This document shows positions 54,659-63,555 of a stretch of DNA of 64,000 nt, in pieces. Location of the stretch: positions 1 to 64,000 of the forward strand of contig NZ_AJWX01000009.1 in NCBI RefSeq assembly GCF_000263855.1. Reading direction: 5' to 3'. The translations under genes were made by a program, and so were the position numbers. Below the pieces are notes generated by a model that was not told the DNA's origin, did no database searches, and saw only the letters and a program-made list of their open reading frames with translations. Position 1 is the first letter of the stretch. Each line of letters starts with the position of its first letter. Source of the stretch: Pseudomonas sp. M47T1 (GTDB taxonomy: Bacteria > Pseudomonadota > Gammaproteobacteria > Pseudomonadales > Pseudomonadaceae).

Positions 54659-55942
54659 TCACGCCAGGGCTTCACTGACGCGGTTGAAATCCGGGCGCGC
54701 CAGCACGTCGGGCTGCACGCAGGCCTGCTGCAGGTCCACCCAGCGCGGATCCACCCCCTCGCAGCGCTCGATCAATTCTCCCAGCCAGATCCCGAACGCC
54801 CGCACCTCAATGCGTTGCAACGCCGTGGCCACGTGGCTGCCGTCCTGCGGGTAGAACGAGGCGGCGCCAAAATCTCCCAGCAGGCAGTCGCCCTCGGCGT
54901 TGTACAGGGTGTTGTGGCCGTACAGGTCGCCATGGTTGATGCCATGGCGATGCAGGTGTGCGCCCACCGAGGCCATGCCGCGAGCCATGGCCAGCAGCGT
55001 CGGGGGGGTAAAACGGGCGCCCTCGGGATAGACGTCGCGGCTGCAGCTGTCCAGGCTGGGCAAGGCGGCCAGGTTGGCGAAGTCGGGGCCGATCAGGTCC
55101 ATCACCAGGCCGGCCACGCCCTGGGGGTGGTCCTTGAGCTTGCCTTCGATGCGGATCAGGTTGGGGTGCAGGCCGGCGGCAATGCACGCGTTCATCTCGT
55201 TGAGCGGCGTGCCATCGCTGGTGATATCGCCCTTGTAGAGCTTGATCGCCACGGGCTTGTCACCCCATTGCGCCTGATGAATGACCCCCGAGGCGCCTTC
55301 GCCCAGTTTCTGTTCCACCTGTAGCTGCGCCCAGGCGATGTCGGCGGTGATGCCGTCCTCGTCATGGGGCGTGGTGAAGTCGACGCTCATGGGGTTCCCG
55401 GCCCACGCCAGCCACGCCAGGCTTGGCAGGGTCAGCAGCCAATCGGGCAAGGCGCCCAGGCGGTTGGCTGAAAGGCGCAACAATTCGAGCTTATGCAGCT
55501 GGGCCATGCTGGCCGGCAACGCCGTGAGGCGGTTGCCCGACAGCATCAATTTCTGCATCAGGTGACAGTCGCCGATTTCATCCGGCAGCGCTTCGATGCA
55601 GTTGTCGGTGAGGATCAGCCAGCGCAGTTTCGCGCCCAGGGCGGCGGCCGGGACGTGGGTGATGCGGTTAGACCTAAAGCCCACCATGCTCAGGTTCGCG
55701 CACTGGCCAATGCAGGCCGGCAGCTCGGTGAACCGGTTGCTGGAGCAAAACAGGATCTTGAGCCGGGTCAAGCGGTGCAGGTCGTCTGGCAGGCTGCTCA
55801 GGGCATTGCCGGTCAGGTCCAGTACTTCCAGGGTATCGGCCAGGTCGAAGATCTCGCGCGGGAACTCGGTCAGGCCACAGGCCAGGTTCAGGCGGGTGCT
55901 GCCGGCCAGTTGGCCAGCCTTCAGCTGTGCAAGGGTATCCAT
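54659..55942 (-). CDS. Leucine-rich repeat protein with a Ser/Thr kinase domain
   Basis: 427 aa. Residues 15-175 hold about six LRR units of 22-23 aa (LEVLDLTGNALSSLPDDLHR and similar). Residues 205-420 are a eukaryotic-type kinase: P-loop GEGASG 214-219, Lys234 in VAIKLYKG, catalytic HGDLYGHN (337-344, HGD where HRD is usual) and DFGAAS with DFG at 357-359. All core catalytic residues are kept. No signal or membrane helix is seen, so it acts in the cytoplasm or is delivered elsewhere. LRRs usually bind proteins, so it may phosphorylate a bound partner. The target is unknown. Confidence 0.85.
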   Translation of the reverse strand: MDTLAQLKAGQLAGSTRLNLACGLTEFPREIFDLADTLEVLDLTGNALSSLPDDLHRLTRLKILFCSSNRFTELPACIGQCANLSMVGFRSNRITHVPAAALGAKLRWLILTDNCIEALPDEIGDCHLMQKLMLSGNRLTALPASMAQLHKLELLRLSANRLGALPDWLLTLPSLAWLAWAGNPMSVDFTTPHDEDGITADIAWAQLQVEQKLGEGASGVIHQAQWGDKPVAIKLYKGDITSDGTPLNEMNACIAAGLHPNLIRIEGKLKDHPQGVAGLVMDLIGPDFANLAALPSLDSCSRDVYPEGARFTPPTLLAMARGMASVGAHLHRHGINHGDLYGHNTLYNAEGDCLLGDFGAASFYPQDGSHVATALQRIEVRAFGIWLGELIERCEGVDPRWVDLQQACVQPDVLARPDFNRVSEALA

Positions 55943-56029
55943 AGGGCTCGTCTTGAAAATTCGCGATGCCCATCATAGCGGCCATACTCAGGTTTCGCCC
56001 GTCCATAAAAACAATCCAGGGTAGGATTC

Positions 56030-57907
56030 ATGAAGTACCAGCACTGCTATCAGCACTCCCTCGCCGAGCCTGCGGCGTTCTGGGCCGAGCAGGCCCGCCA
56101 GGTGGCCTGGTTCCGCGCCCCCACCCAGGTATTGACCGAGCACGCCGACGGCACCCACGAATGGTTCGCCGACGGTTGCCTGAACTCCAGTTACCTGGCC
56201 CTGGACCATCAGGTCGAGCAGGGCCGCGGCGAGCAGACAGCCCTGGCGTATGACTCGCCGGTCAGTGGCGTGCAGCAGCGTTTCAGTTTCCGCCAGTTGC
56301 GCGCTGAAGTGGCGCAACTGGCCGGCTGGATGCGCAGCCTGGGGGTGAGCAAGGGCGACACGGTGCTGCTCTACCTGCCCATGATTCCCCAGGCGGCCAT
56401 GGCCATGCTGGCCTGCGCGCGCCTGGGGGCGGTGCATTCGGTAGTGTTCGGTGGTTTTGCAGCCAATGAGTTGGCGGTGCGCATAGACGATGCGCAGCCC
56501 ACGCTGATCCTCAGCGCCAGCTGTGGCCTGGAATTCGACCGAGTGGTCGCCTACAAGCCGCTGCTGGACAAGGCCCTGGAATTGGCGCGTCACCGGCCCG
56601 CGCATGTGGCGGTGTGGCAGCGCCCGCAACTGGCCGCCAGCCTGATCCCCGGGCGCGACCTGGACTGGCAGCGCGAGGTGCAGGGTGCGCAACCGGCCGC
56701 GCCGGTGGAACTGGCCAGCGCTGACCCGCTGTACATCATGTACACGTCCGGTACCACTGGCCGGCCCAAGGGCATTGTGCGCGACAACGGCGGGCACGCG
56801 GTGGCAATGGCCTTCGCGCTCAATCAGGTGTACGGCATGCAGCCGGGGGATGTGTGGTGGGGCATTTCCGACGTGGGCTGGGTGGTGGGCCATTCGCTGA
56901 TCGTCTACGGGCCGTTGATGGCCGGGTGCACCAGCGTGATGTACGAGGGCAAGCCGGTGAGAACGCCGGACGCCGGCAGCTATTGGCGCATCATCGAGCA
57001 GTACCGGGTGAACGCGCTGTTTTGCGCGCCCACGGCCATGCGCGCCATCCGCAAAGAAGACCCGGAAGGCCAGTTGCTGGCCCGTCATGACCTGAGTTCC
57101 CTGCGCTGTTTGTACCTGGCCGGCGAAAAACTCGACTCCAGCACCCACGCCTGGCTGGAAGCGGTGACCGGCAAACCGGTGCACGATCATTGGTGGCAGA
57201 CCGAGACGGGTTGGCCAGTGACCGCGCCCTGCGCCGGCCTGGACGGCTCGGGCGCTCGCTCAGGTTCCAGCAACCGCGCGGTACCGGGCTACGCCGTGCG
57301 GGTGATGGACGAGGAGGGGCGGCAACGGGCCGTGGGCGAGCAGGGTGATATTGTCATTGCCTTGCCGTTGCCACCCGGCTGCTGCCAGACCTTGTGGCGC
57401 GACCCCGAGCGTTACCGCCAGGCTTACCTCAGCGCCTACCCCGGCTATTACCACACGGGTGACGGCGGCTACGTGGATGAAGACGGTTTCGTCTACATCA
57501 TGGGCCGCACTGACGACGTCATCAACGTGGCTGGCCATCGCCTGTCCACCGGCGAAATGGAAGACCTGGTGGCCGCACACCCCGCCGTGGCCGAGTGCGC
57601 GGTGTTCGGCGTGCATGACGAGATCAAGGGCCAGGTGCCGTTGGCGCTGGTGGTGCTCAAGGACGGCGCCAGGCAGGGGGCGCAAAGCTTGCAGGCCGAG
57701 TTGGTGGCCCAGGTGCGCGAGCATATCGGCGCGCTGGCCTGCCTGCGACGGGTGCAGGTGGTCAAGCGCCTGCCCAAGACCCGCTCGGGCAAGATTCTGC
57801 GCGCGGTGTTGCGCAAGATCGCCGACGACGAAGTGTTTGCGCCGCCGTCGACCCTGGATGACCCGGCGATTCTGGGCGAGATCGCCCAGGCCCTACGAGG
57901 TCACTGA
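56030..57907 (+). CDS. prpE: Propionyl-CoA synthetase-type acyl-CoA ligase
   Basis: 625 aa, the size of PrpE/AcsA-family ligases. The AMP-binding core is YTSGTTGRPKGIVRDNGGH, with WWQTETGWPV, GDGGYVDEDGFVYIMGRTDD and the acetylated-lysine motif PKTRSGKILR at the C-terminus. MRSLGVSKGDTVLLYLPMIP fits the propionyl-CoA synthetase group. It makes propionyl-CoA from propionate, ATP and CoA, or acts on a similar short acid. No 2-methylcitrate genes are next to it. Its end overlaps the kinase gene on the other strand by 15 bp. Confidence 0.88.
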   Translation: MKYQHCYQHSLAEPAAFWAEQARQVAWFRAPTQVLTEHADGTHEWFADGCLNSSYLALDHQVEQGRGEQTALAYDSPVSGVQQRFSFRQLRAEVAQLAGWMRSLGVSKGDTVLLYLPMIPQAAMAMLACARLGAVHSVVFGGFAANELAVRIDDAQPTLILSASCGLEFDRVVAYKPLLDKALELARHRPAHVAVWQRPQLAASLIPGRDLDWQREVQGAQPAAPVELASADPLYIMYTSGTTGRPKGIVRDNGGHAVAMAFALNQVYGMQPGDVWWGISDVGWVVGHSLIVYGPLMAGCTSVMYEGKPVRTPDAGSYWRIIEQYRVNALFCAPTAMRAIRKEDPEGQLLARHDLSSLRCLYLAGEKLDSSTHAWLEAVTGKPVHDHWWQTETGWPVTAPCAGLDGSGARSGSSNRAVPGYAVRVMDEEGRQRAVGEQGDIVIALPLPPGCCQTLWRDPERYRQAYLSAYPGYYHTGDGGYVDEDGFVYIMGRTDDVINVAGHRLSTGEMEDLVAAHPAVAECAVFGVHDEIKGQVPLALVVLKDGARQGAQSLQAELVAQVREHIGALACLRRVQVVKRLPKTRSGKILRAVLRKIADDEVFAPPSTLDDPAILGEIAQALRGH

Positions 57908-58369
57908 CACCGTGAAGCCTTCCTCGGCCGTGGGCAGGCTGAAGTAGCGGCTGATCAGTTCGAACTGCTCGTCGCTGGCGGCGAACTCATGTTCGCCGCC
58001 TGCATTGCGGGCCCGCAGCCGCGCCTTGCAAACGTCATCGGCAACGCCCAGCACATGCAGGATATGCTCGGCCCGGGCGTGTTCGAACAGGCTGCGCATC
58101 CACTGACGGTTGGCCGGCGTGTTGGCGGGAAAATCCAGCACCACGTTCACCCCGATGGCGAGCAACGCTTGCACGTGGGGGCCGATGGCATCGCGCAGCA
58201 GGGCGGCGCAGCGCACGTAGTCGGCCACGCTGTGCATCTGGTCCTTGTACAGCCGCGCCAGCCACACGTCCTCGCTCACGCGCACGGTGTTCGGCGCCTC
58301 GGCCAGGTGCGTGGCCAGGGTCGATTTGCCGGAAGCGATCTTGCCGCAAAGCAGGTGCAGGGTGGCCAT
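57893..58369 (-). CDS. Small P-loop ATPase/kinase
   Basis: 158 aa. Walker A is CGKIASGKSTLATHL at residues 8-22, followed by VRVSEDVWLARLY and VVLDFPANTPANRQWMRSL, as in AAA_33/zeta-like small-molecule kinases. The family phosphorylates nucleosides, sugars or RNA ends, but the substrate here is not known. The 3' end overlaps prpE by 15 bp in a tail-to-tail arrangement. Confidence 0.82.
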   Translation of the reverse strand: MATLHLLCGKIASGKSTLATHLAEAPNTVRVSEDVWLARLYKDQMHSVADYVRCAALLRDAIGPHVQALLAIGVNVVLDFPANTPANRQWMRSLFEHARAEHILHVLGVADDVCKARLRARNAGGEHEFAASDEQFELISRYFSLPTAEEGFTVSVTS

Positions 58370-58396
58370 GGAACTGTTCCTTGATCAATGAACTCT

Positions 58397-58463
58397 CGTG
58401 GGAGCGGCTTGCCAGCGAGCTTTTGGCGTCCTGAAAAGCTCGCGGGCAAGCCAGATCCCACAG
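58397..58463. repeat. Family C palindromic repeat, copy 2
   Basis: CGTGGGAGCGGCTTGCCAGCGAGCTTTT pairs with AAAAGCTCGCGGGCAAGCCAGATCCCACAG around GGCGTCCTG. It lies between the P-loop kinase and zapE genes. Confidence 0.85.
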
Positions 58464-58466
58464 AGG

Positions 58467-59564
58467 TTACAGGTGGTGTTCTTGAAGCTGCCCCAGTCGG
58501 CTGCGCGTGCGCGCCAGGTCAATGGCCCGGCCGGCCAGGGTCTCCGCCAATGGCCGGTCGCTGATGAGTACCACGCGCTTGTCTTGGTCGTAAAGCACGT
58601 CGATCAGGTTGATGAAGCGCTGCTGCACGGCAATGGAGCAGTCGTCGAACAGTGGCAGTTGGTCGATGATCCAGGTATCGAAGCGCCCGCTCAGGTCCAG
58701 GTAGTCCATGACCGCCGTGGGCTGTTCGCAAATGTCGTCGAAGGTAAAGTGAATGGTGCGCTCATGGCTCATGCGCGCACGCAGCTCGCGCTTGCCCACC
58801 GCCAGCGCAAATGGCGGAAGGTTCGCCGCAGGCAGGCTCAAGGCCTGGCGCTGTTGGGCGGTGCCGGGCCACACGTAATGGCCCAGGGTGAATTGCTGCT
58901 CGCGGGTGGCGCTGGGCAGCTCGCGGTAGTCCTGGGCGCCGCCCACTTCCATCACCTGCATCTGCGCATTGATCAGGCGGATCACCGGTAGGAAGCGTTC
59001 GTGGTACAGGGGGTTGGGCAGCAGCCCCTCGGGCGGGTAGTTGGACGTCACCACCAGGAAAATCCGGCGCGCCGCCAGCGCCTTGAACAGGCGGGTGAGC
59101 AGCATCGCATCGCCAATGTCGTGCACATGGAATTCGTCGAAACACAGCAGCCGGCAGTCGCTGAGCAGCTCGTCCAGCGTGGTCTCCAGGGCGTCGGCCT
59201 GCTCGCGGTTGCGGAACATGCCTTCGTGCAGTCGGGCGAAGAAATCATGGAAATGCAGGCGACGCTTATGGGCCATCGGCATGGCCTGATAGAAGCCGTC
59301 CAGCAACCAGCTTTTGCCGCGGCCCACCGAACCATACAGGTACAGGCTGCGCGGTTGCGCCTGGTCTTCCTGCAACAGCGGTTCCACACGCTCGGCCATG
59401 CTATCGATGACCAGCTGCTGGCCCTGGCTGAGGGTAAACCCCTGCTCGCCGGCCTTGTGCTGGAAGTAATCGGTAATCTGCGTGCCACGCCCCAGCGCAC
59501 GGTGGGCGGGGGTCTTGCCCAGGCGAGACTTGAACCAGGATTTCTTTGGCGGTAACGCGGCCAA
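58467..59564 (-). CDS. zapE: ZapE/AFG1-like ATPase
   Basis: 365 aa from the TTG at 59564; AGGAG lies 6 bp upstream and no ATG fits. Walker A is YGSVGRGKSWLLDGF, Walker B LLCFDEFHVHDIGDAM, and SNYPPEGLLPNPLYHERFLP is the AFG1 signature. ZapE acts at the division ring in E. coli; the mitochondrial relative Afg1 aids respiratory-complex quality control. The N-terminus (about 40 residues, basic) differs from the main ZapE of Pseudomonas, so this may be a second paralogue. Confidence 0.87.
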   Translation of the reverse strand: MAALPPKKSWFKSRLGKTPAHRALGRGTQITDYFQHKAGEQGFTLSQGQQLVIDSMAERVEPLLQEDQAQPRSLYLYGSVGRGKSWLLDGFYQAMPMAHKRRLHFHDFFARLHEGMFRNREQADALETTLDELLSDCRLLCFDEFHVHDIGDAMLLTRLFKALAARRIFLVVTSNYPPEGLLPNPLYHERFLPVIRLINAQMQVMEVGGAQDYRELPSATREQQFTLGHYVWPGTAQQRQALSLPAANLPPFALAVGKRELRARMSHERTIHFTFDDICEQPTAVMDYLDLSGRFDTWIIDQLPLFDDCSIAVQQRFINLIDVLYDQDKRVVLISDRPLAETLAGRAIDLARTRSRLGQLQEHHL

Positions 59565-59995
59565 GGGGCACTCCTCATGCAGAACGCAGGCCCACGGTGG
59601 GCGTTATGGGTATTTAAGCAAATGGGGCGGGGCGCAGGCTAGCGGGGTGGGTGAAGGGCTGGGCGGTAGTCGGGCAGTTGATGGTGGCAGACGGGCGTAC
59701 ATGCCACTGCCGCTGCCGAAGGCTGCGCTGGCCCGCGACGGATCAATCGCGTATGGGTGCGCCTGATGGCCGACCACCAAAATACCCGCCCCGCGCATCA
59801 TTACGATCTGTATAGATTCGTCCAAGTTACAATAAGTAATAATTAAGAGGCGTTAAAAAATACAAAGTTTGTGCCTGTCTCAGCAGGGTGAGGCGCATTC
59901 AGTGCTGGTGGATGGGCAGCATCGCCAGCCACTGGCGCCCTTGCAGGTGTATTCATTGCAAGGGCGTGTGTTGGAGCCCGAGGACTGCGTGCGGG
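59565..59995. other. Intergenic region with a half-repeat and an AT-rich stretch
   Basis: 59703-59733 is a family E half-repeat. 59815-59870 is strongly AT-rich (AATAAGTAATAATTAAG), unlike its neighbours. A plus-strand frame from a TTG at 59869 to 60018 reads GEAHSVLVDGQHRQPLAPLQ and [19 protein letters not shown], which looks protein-like but has no ribosome site and runs into the 3' end of the chemoreceptor gene. Confidence 0.5.
59703..59733. repeat. Family E half-repeat
   Basis: GCCGCTGCCGAAGGCTGCGCTGGCC, the left arm of the family E elements, with no right arm nearby. Confidence 0.6.
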
Positions 59996-62026
59996 TTAGC
60001 GCCCGTCCAGGTGCGTAAGCCCGGTCAAGGTGTCGGCAATTTTCTTGGTGCGCTGGGACGTGCCTTCAGTCATGCGGCTGGAGTTTTCCAGGTCGCTGAG
60101 CATCTGCTTGAGCGTGGCCACCGAGGTTGACTGCTCTTCGATCTGCGACGCCACCTTCTGGATCTCGCCCGACAGCGCGTCAATGTCCACGCCGATTTCA
60201 CCGGCGTTTTTGCGGGTGATTTCCGCCAGCTTGCGCACCTCGTCGGCCACCACGGCAAAACCGCGGCCGGTCTCGCCGGCCCGCGCGGCCTCGATGGCAG
60301 CGTTCAGCGCCAGCAGGTTGGTTTGCCCGGCGATCTGCTGAATCACCTGCACCACGGACTGGATGCGCAAGCTCGATTGTGCCAGGTCACGGGCGCTGCC
60401 CACCACCTCGTCGGCGTGGCTGGACAGGCCGGCCACCGTGCTGCCAGCCTGGGCGGTGACGCTGTTCTGGTGGTCGATGGTGCTGGTCAGGTCGTCCATG
60501 GACAGGTGCAGTTCACTGGAATAGTGCTGCAACTGGCGGGCAATTTCTTCCTGTTGCTGGGTGGCGTGGGACAGCACCGTGCCCAGGTCCGCCAGGCCGT
60601 CGAACACCGGCAGCACGTTGGCGTCCAGGCCGTGGGTGTCCAGCGTGCTGGTGAAGTGATGATTCTTGAATGCCTCGATCTGCTTGACCACCACGCGGTT
60701 CAGCCCGGCCAGTTTCTGAATCTGGCGGCGCAGGAAGAACGCCTTGAACTCGCCGTAGTGGCTGGCGAAGCGGTCGATGTAGTCATCGCTGAACGTCGCG
60801 CCCTTGGCCACCTTGAAAAAGAAGATGGCGGTGAGGGTCTGGTTGAGGTTCAGGCCCAGGATTTCGCCGAAGGTGGAAAACCCTGCCACCGGCACGTTGC
60901 CGAACACCCCGGTCATTTCCCCCAGTTTGCCGGCGTTGTTGGCGCGGCGCAGGATGCAGTCGTTCAGCAGCCCCACCAGCGGCTGGCCGCCCTTGCCCTG
61001 CAGGAAGCGCTGGAAGTCGCGTTGGGTGGCGTCGCGCAGCGAGGTGCGCTTGACCATTACCAGTTCTTCGCCGGGGGCTACGTCGCAGAACAGGTGCACG
61101 GTTTCGCGGGCATAGTCGATGCGGGCGATGGAGCGCACGAACAACTCGTCGCCCACGCGAATGGCGAACGAGTATTCGGCCAGGTACTTTTCCAGTTGCG
61201 CGGGCGCGCATTTGAAGGCGTCGCACAGGGCCTGCACCATGCTCTTGATGTTGCCGGCGGCGTCGAATACCTGGTGGATGTAACGCTCTTCCAGGGACGC
61301 GGTCAGCACGCTGAACGACAGCTGGGTGGGTTCGAAATTCTGGCTTTTGAACACCCCGAAGCGCACCTGGGGCGCGCATTTGAGGAACACGATCTGTGCA
61401 TGGTTCTGGTAGCTGCGCTGGCCATCGTGCAACAGGGTTTTCTGGAAGTCGTCCTTGCCACCCGCCGAGCCGCCAACGAACAGGCAGGGGAAGCGGCCCG
61501 ACTCGTACAGGGCTTCCATGAAGAACGACTCCGACGCCGACAGGCCGTCAAACAGCACGTAGGCCAGGGTGTCGCGGCTGTCGATGGGCAGGTTCAAGCG
61601 GGTGCGCTTGAGTTCGGCCACCAGCTTGTCGATGCGCTCGCGCATGGCCAGGCGCTTGCCGCCGCTACGGATGTCCTCGGACAGCAGCGGCACGCTGACC
61701 AACTCGGCCGCGGCAATCACGCTGGCGTCGAACAGTTGCAGCACGATGCGATCCCAGTTGCCCTGGGCCGAGCAATACAAGGCGTCACTGCTGCTGCACA
61801 GTTCACCCGAGGTGGTGCACAGGCTCAACGTGGCATGGGGAAAGCGCTGGCGCAGTTGTCGGGCCACGGCGTCCAGGTCCAGGTGGGGCGAGACGAAGCC
61901 GGCAATGAACGTGGGCTGCAGGTGCACGGCCTGGAGGTTGCTGCCCAGCGCGCCGAAGGTGCTCAGCACGGTGGCGGTCCCTTGGGCCGTCGCAGCGGCC
62001 CGGCGGAGAAAACGGAAGGGGTTCAT
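59996..62026 (-). CDS. Soluble chemoreceptor with FIST sensor domains
   Basis: 676 aa. Residues 40-240 form a FIST_N domain ([13 protein letters not shown] at about 187-199) and 240-410 a FIST_C domain ([20 protein letters not shown]). Residues 470-670 are a methyl-accepting signalling domain with the hairpin tip [38 protein letters not shown]. No transmembrane helix is present, so it is a cytoplasmic receptor. FIST domains are thought to bind small ligands such as amino acids. It has no chemotaxis genes around it. Confidence 0.9.
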   Translation of the reverse strand: MNPFRFLRRAAATAQGTATVLSTFGALGSNLQAVHLQPTFIAGFVSPHLDLDAVARQLRQRFPHATLSLCTTSGELCSSSDALYCSAQGNWDRIVLQLFDASVIAAAELVSVPLLSEDIRSGGKRLAMRERIDKLVAELKRTRLNLPIDSRDTLAYVLFDGLSASESFFMEALYESGRFPCLFVGGSAGGKDDFQKTLLHDGQRSYQNHAQIVFLKCAPQVRFGVFKSQNFEPTQLSFSVLTASLEERYIHQVFDAAGNIKSMVQALCDAFKCAPAQLEKYLAEYSFAIRVGDELFVRSIARIDYARETVHLFCDVAPGEELVMVKRTSLRDATQRDFQRFLQGKGGQPLVGLLNDCILRRANNAGKLGEMTGVFGNVPVAGFSTFGEILGLNLNQTLTAIFFFKVAKGATFSDDYIDRFASHYGEFKAFFLRRQIQKLAGLNRVVVKQIEAFKNHHFTSTLDTHGLDANVLPVFDGLADLGTVLSHATQQQEEIARQLQHYSSELHLSMDDLTSTIDHQNSVTAQAGSTVAGLSSHADEVVGSARDLAQSSLRIQSVVQVIQQIAGQTNLLALNAAIEAARAGETGRGFAVVADEVRKLAEITRKNAGEIGVDIDALSGEIQKVASQIEEQSTSVATLKQMLSDLENSSRMTEGTSQRTKKIADTLTGLTHLDGR

Positions 62027-62165
62027 GGGGTTCGGGACCTATGGGCGGCAGAAAGGAAAAAAGACGCGGTGGATGCTGATCACTGCATCGACCTGCGAAG
62101 CAAGGACTTGACCGACCCGGTACGAAGGTATGACGAGAGGTAGGCTGAAACGATAAAGCCTCGGC

Positions 62166-62570
62166 GTGTTGACGCCGGCACGTCGCGCTGCGTCACGCGT
62201 CTGTCTTGACTTGAAATGGGTGCCGGCCGCGTCGCTGGCCCGCAAGCCTTGGGCGGTGGAACAACGCGTGGCCGTGCGCCGGGGTAGCGGTTACCTGCTG
62301 GAGTTCCCCCTGAGCCGGGTGGTGGCTGCCAGCCTGGTGCTGGTGGACGCCCAGCAGCAACACCTGGCGCTGGGCCGCAACGTGCTGCACGAGCAGAGCG
62401 GTGGCCGCACGGTAGTGGGCTGGGATGGCTTGGTCTATCTGGAAAACTTGCAGGCTCATAACAGCTTGGTGGTCAACCTGGCCGACGGCGGTCAGTGCCG
62501 CGTGCAGTTCGACCTGGATGTGCAGCAGCAGGGCGATGTGCCGCTGCTGGGGCCGCTGGTGTGCCAATGA
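62166..62570 (+). pseudogene. 3' remnant of a fimbrial outer-membrane usher gene
   Basis: From about 62205 the frame codes for the last 110-120 residues of a PapC/FimD-type usher: RRGSGYLLEFPLSRVVAASLV, GWDGLVYLENLQAHN and NLADGGQCRVQFDLDV, including the C-terminal PapC_C domain. The pore, plug and N-terminal parts (about 700 residues) are absent; a chemoreceptor gene on the other strand begins 140 bp upstream. A GTG at 62166 is the only possible start. The stop overlaps the pilin-like gene by 4 bp, the original operon junction. Confidence 0.75.
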
Positions 62571-63535
62571 AGCGCTGGTGGCTGGGCGCGTTGCTGCTGA
62601 TGTGCGCCGGCACGGCCCGGGCGCTGTGCTCGGTGGCCACGCCCACGGCGCCGACCTTCGTCCTGATCAGCTCGGTGCTGGTGCGTACCACTGTGCAGTC
62701 CACTTCCACGCTTAATGCGGGATTGACGTGCACCGTGTCGTTGTTGACGTTGCTGGGCAGCGGCGACCATTTCTACCTCACCGTCACCGGCAGCAAGACC
62801 GGGCTGCAAGTGGGCAGCAGCGGCCCGGTGATCGGCTATACGTTGTACGCCAACAACACCACCAGCTACCCCATTGCCCGTGGCACCCAGTTCGACTTTG
62901 CGCGCAACTCGCTCATCGACCTGCTGGGCTTGCTGGGCAGCACTAATCCCAAGTCGGTGTGGCTGTACCTGCAAACCATCATCGGCAGTAACGTTCCCAC
63001 CGGCCAGTACACCGAGACCCTGACCCTGGCCTGGAGCTGGAACTACTGTTCCGGCATTGGCATCGGCGCCATCTGCCTGGGCCGTGACATCGGCTCAGGC
63101 TCCATGAACATGGTGGTCAACCTGCAAGTCACCAACGACTGCCAGATCACCGCGCCCAACCTGAGTTTCGGCAGCGCGCCACTGGTGCTGGGTTTTGCCA
63201 CCGTGAGCAACAGCATCAGCGTGTCCTGCACTCTGGGCAGCAGCTACACCGTGGGCCTGAGCGACGGCGGCCAGCCGGTCAGCGCGGGCGGGCGACGGCG
63301 GATGATCTCGGGCAGCAACTACCTGGCCTACGACCTGTTCAAGAGCGCGGGCAGCGTGCGCTGGGGCAGCACCGGCTCGGCGTGGCGCGACAGCAGTGAT
63401 GCCGAAGTGAACCCGGGCAACGGCACGGGCACGGGGAGCCAGGTGTTCAACTACAACGCTAAAGTCTACACTGACCAGACCACGCCACCGGCGGGAAGCT
63501 ACCTGGACAGCGTGATCGTGGACGTGGCGTTTTAA
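62567..63535 (+). CDS. Spore coat U (SCPU)-type fimbrial subunit
   Basis: 322 aa from the ATG at 62567. A signal peptide (WWLGALLLMCAGTARA) is followed by two Cys-containing beta domains. The second has SCTLGSSYTVGLSDGGQPVS and ends YLDSVIVDVAF, the donor-strand-ready end of SCPU proteins. Such proteins are adhesive fimbrial subunits of chaperone-usher systems in biofilms. The usher upstream is truncated and no chaperone is visible, so it may be unexported unless another usher serves it. Confidence 0.85.
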   Translation: MKRWWLGALLLMCAGTARALCSVATPTAPTFVLISSVLVRTTVQSTSTLNAGLTCTVSLLTLLGSGDHFYLTVTGSKTGLQVGSSGPVIGYTLYANNTTSYPIARGTQFDFARNSLIDLLGLLGSTNPKSVWLYLQTIIGSNVPTGQYTETLTLAWSWNYCSGIGIGAICLGRDIGSGSMNMVVNLQVTNDCQITAPNLSFGSAPLVLGFATVSNSISVSCTLGSSYTVGLSDGGQPVSAGGRRRMISGSNYLAYDLFKSAGSVRWGSTGSAWRDSSDAEVNPGNGTGTGSQVFNYNAKVYTDQTTPPAGSYLDSVIVDVAF

Positions 63536-63555
63536 CTGGCCCCTGAAACACCGCA

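Noticed and set aside
60323..62143. 606-codon plus-strand frame opposite the FIST chemoreceptor
   Set aside because: The chemoreceptor on the minus strand has complete, recognisable domains; the plus frame is His/Gly/Val-rich shadow sequence.
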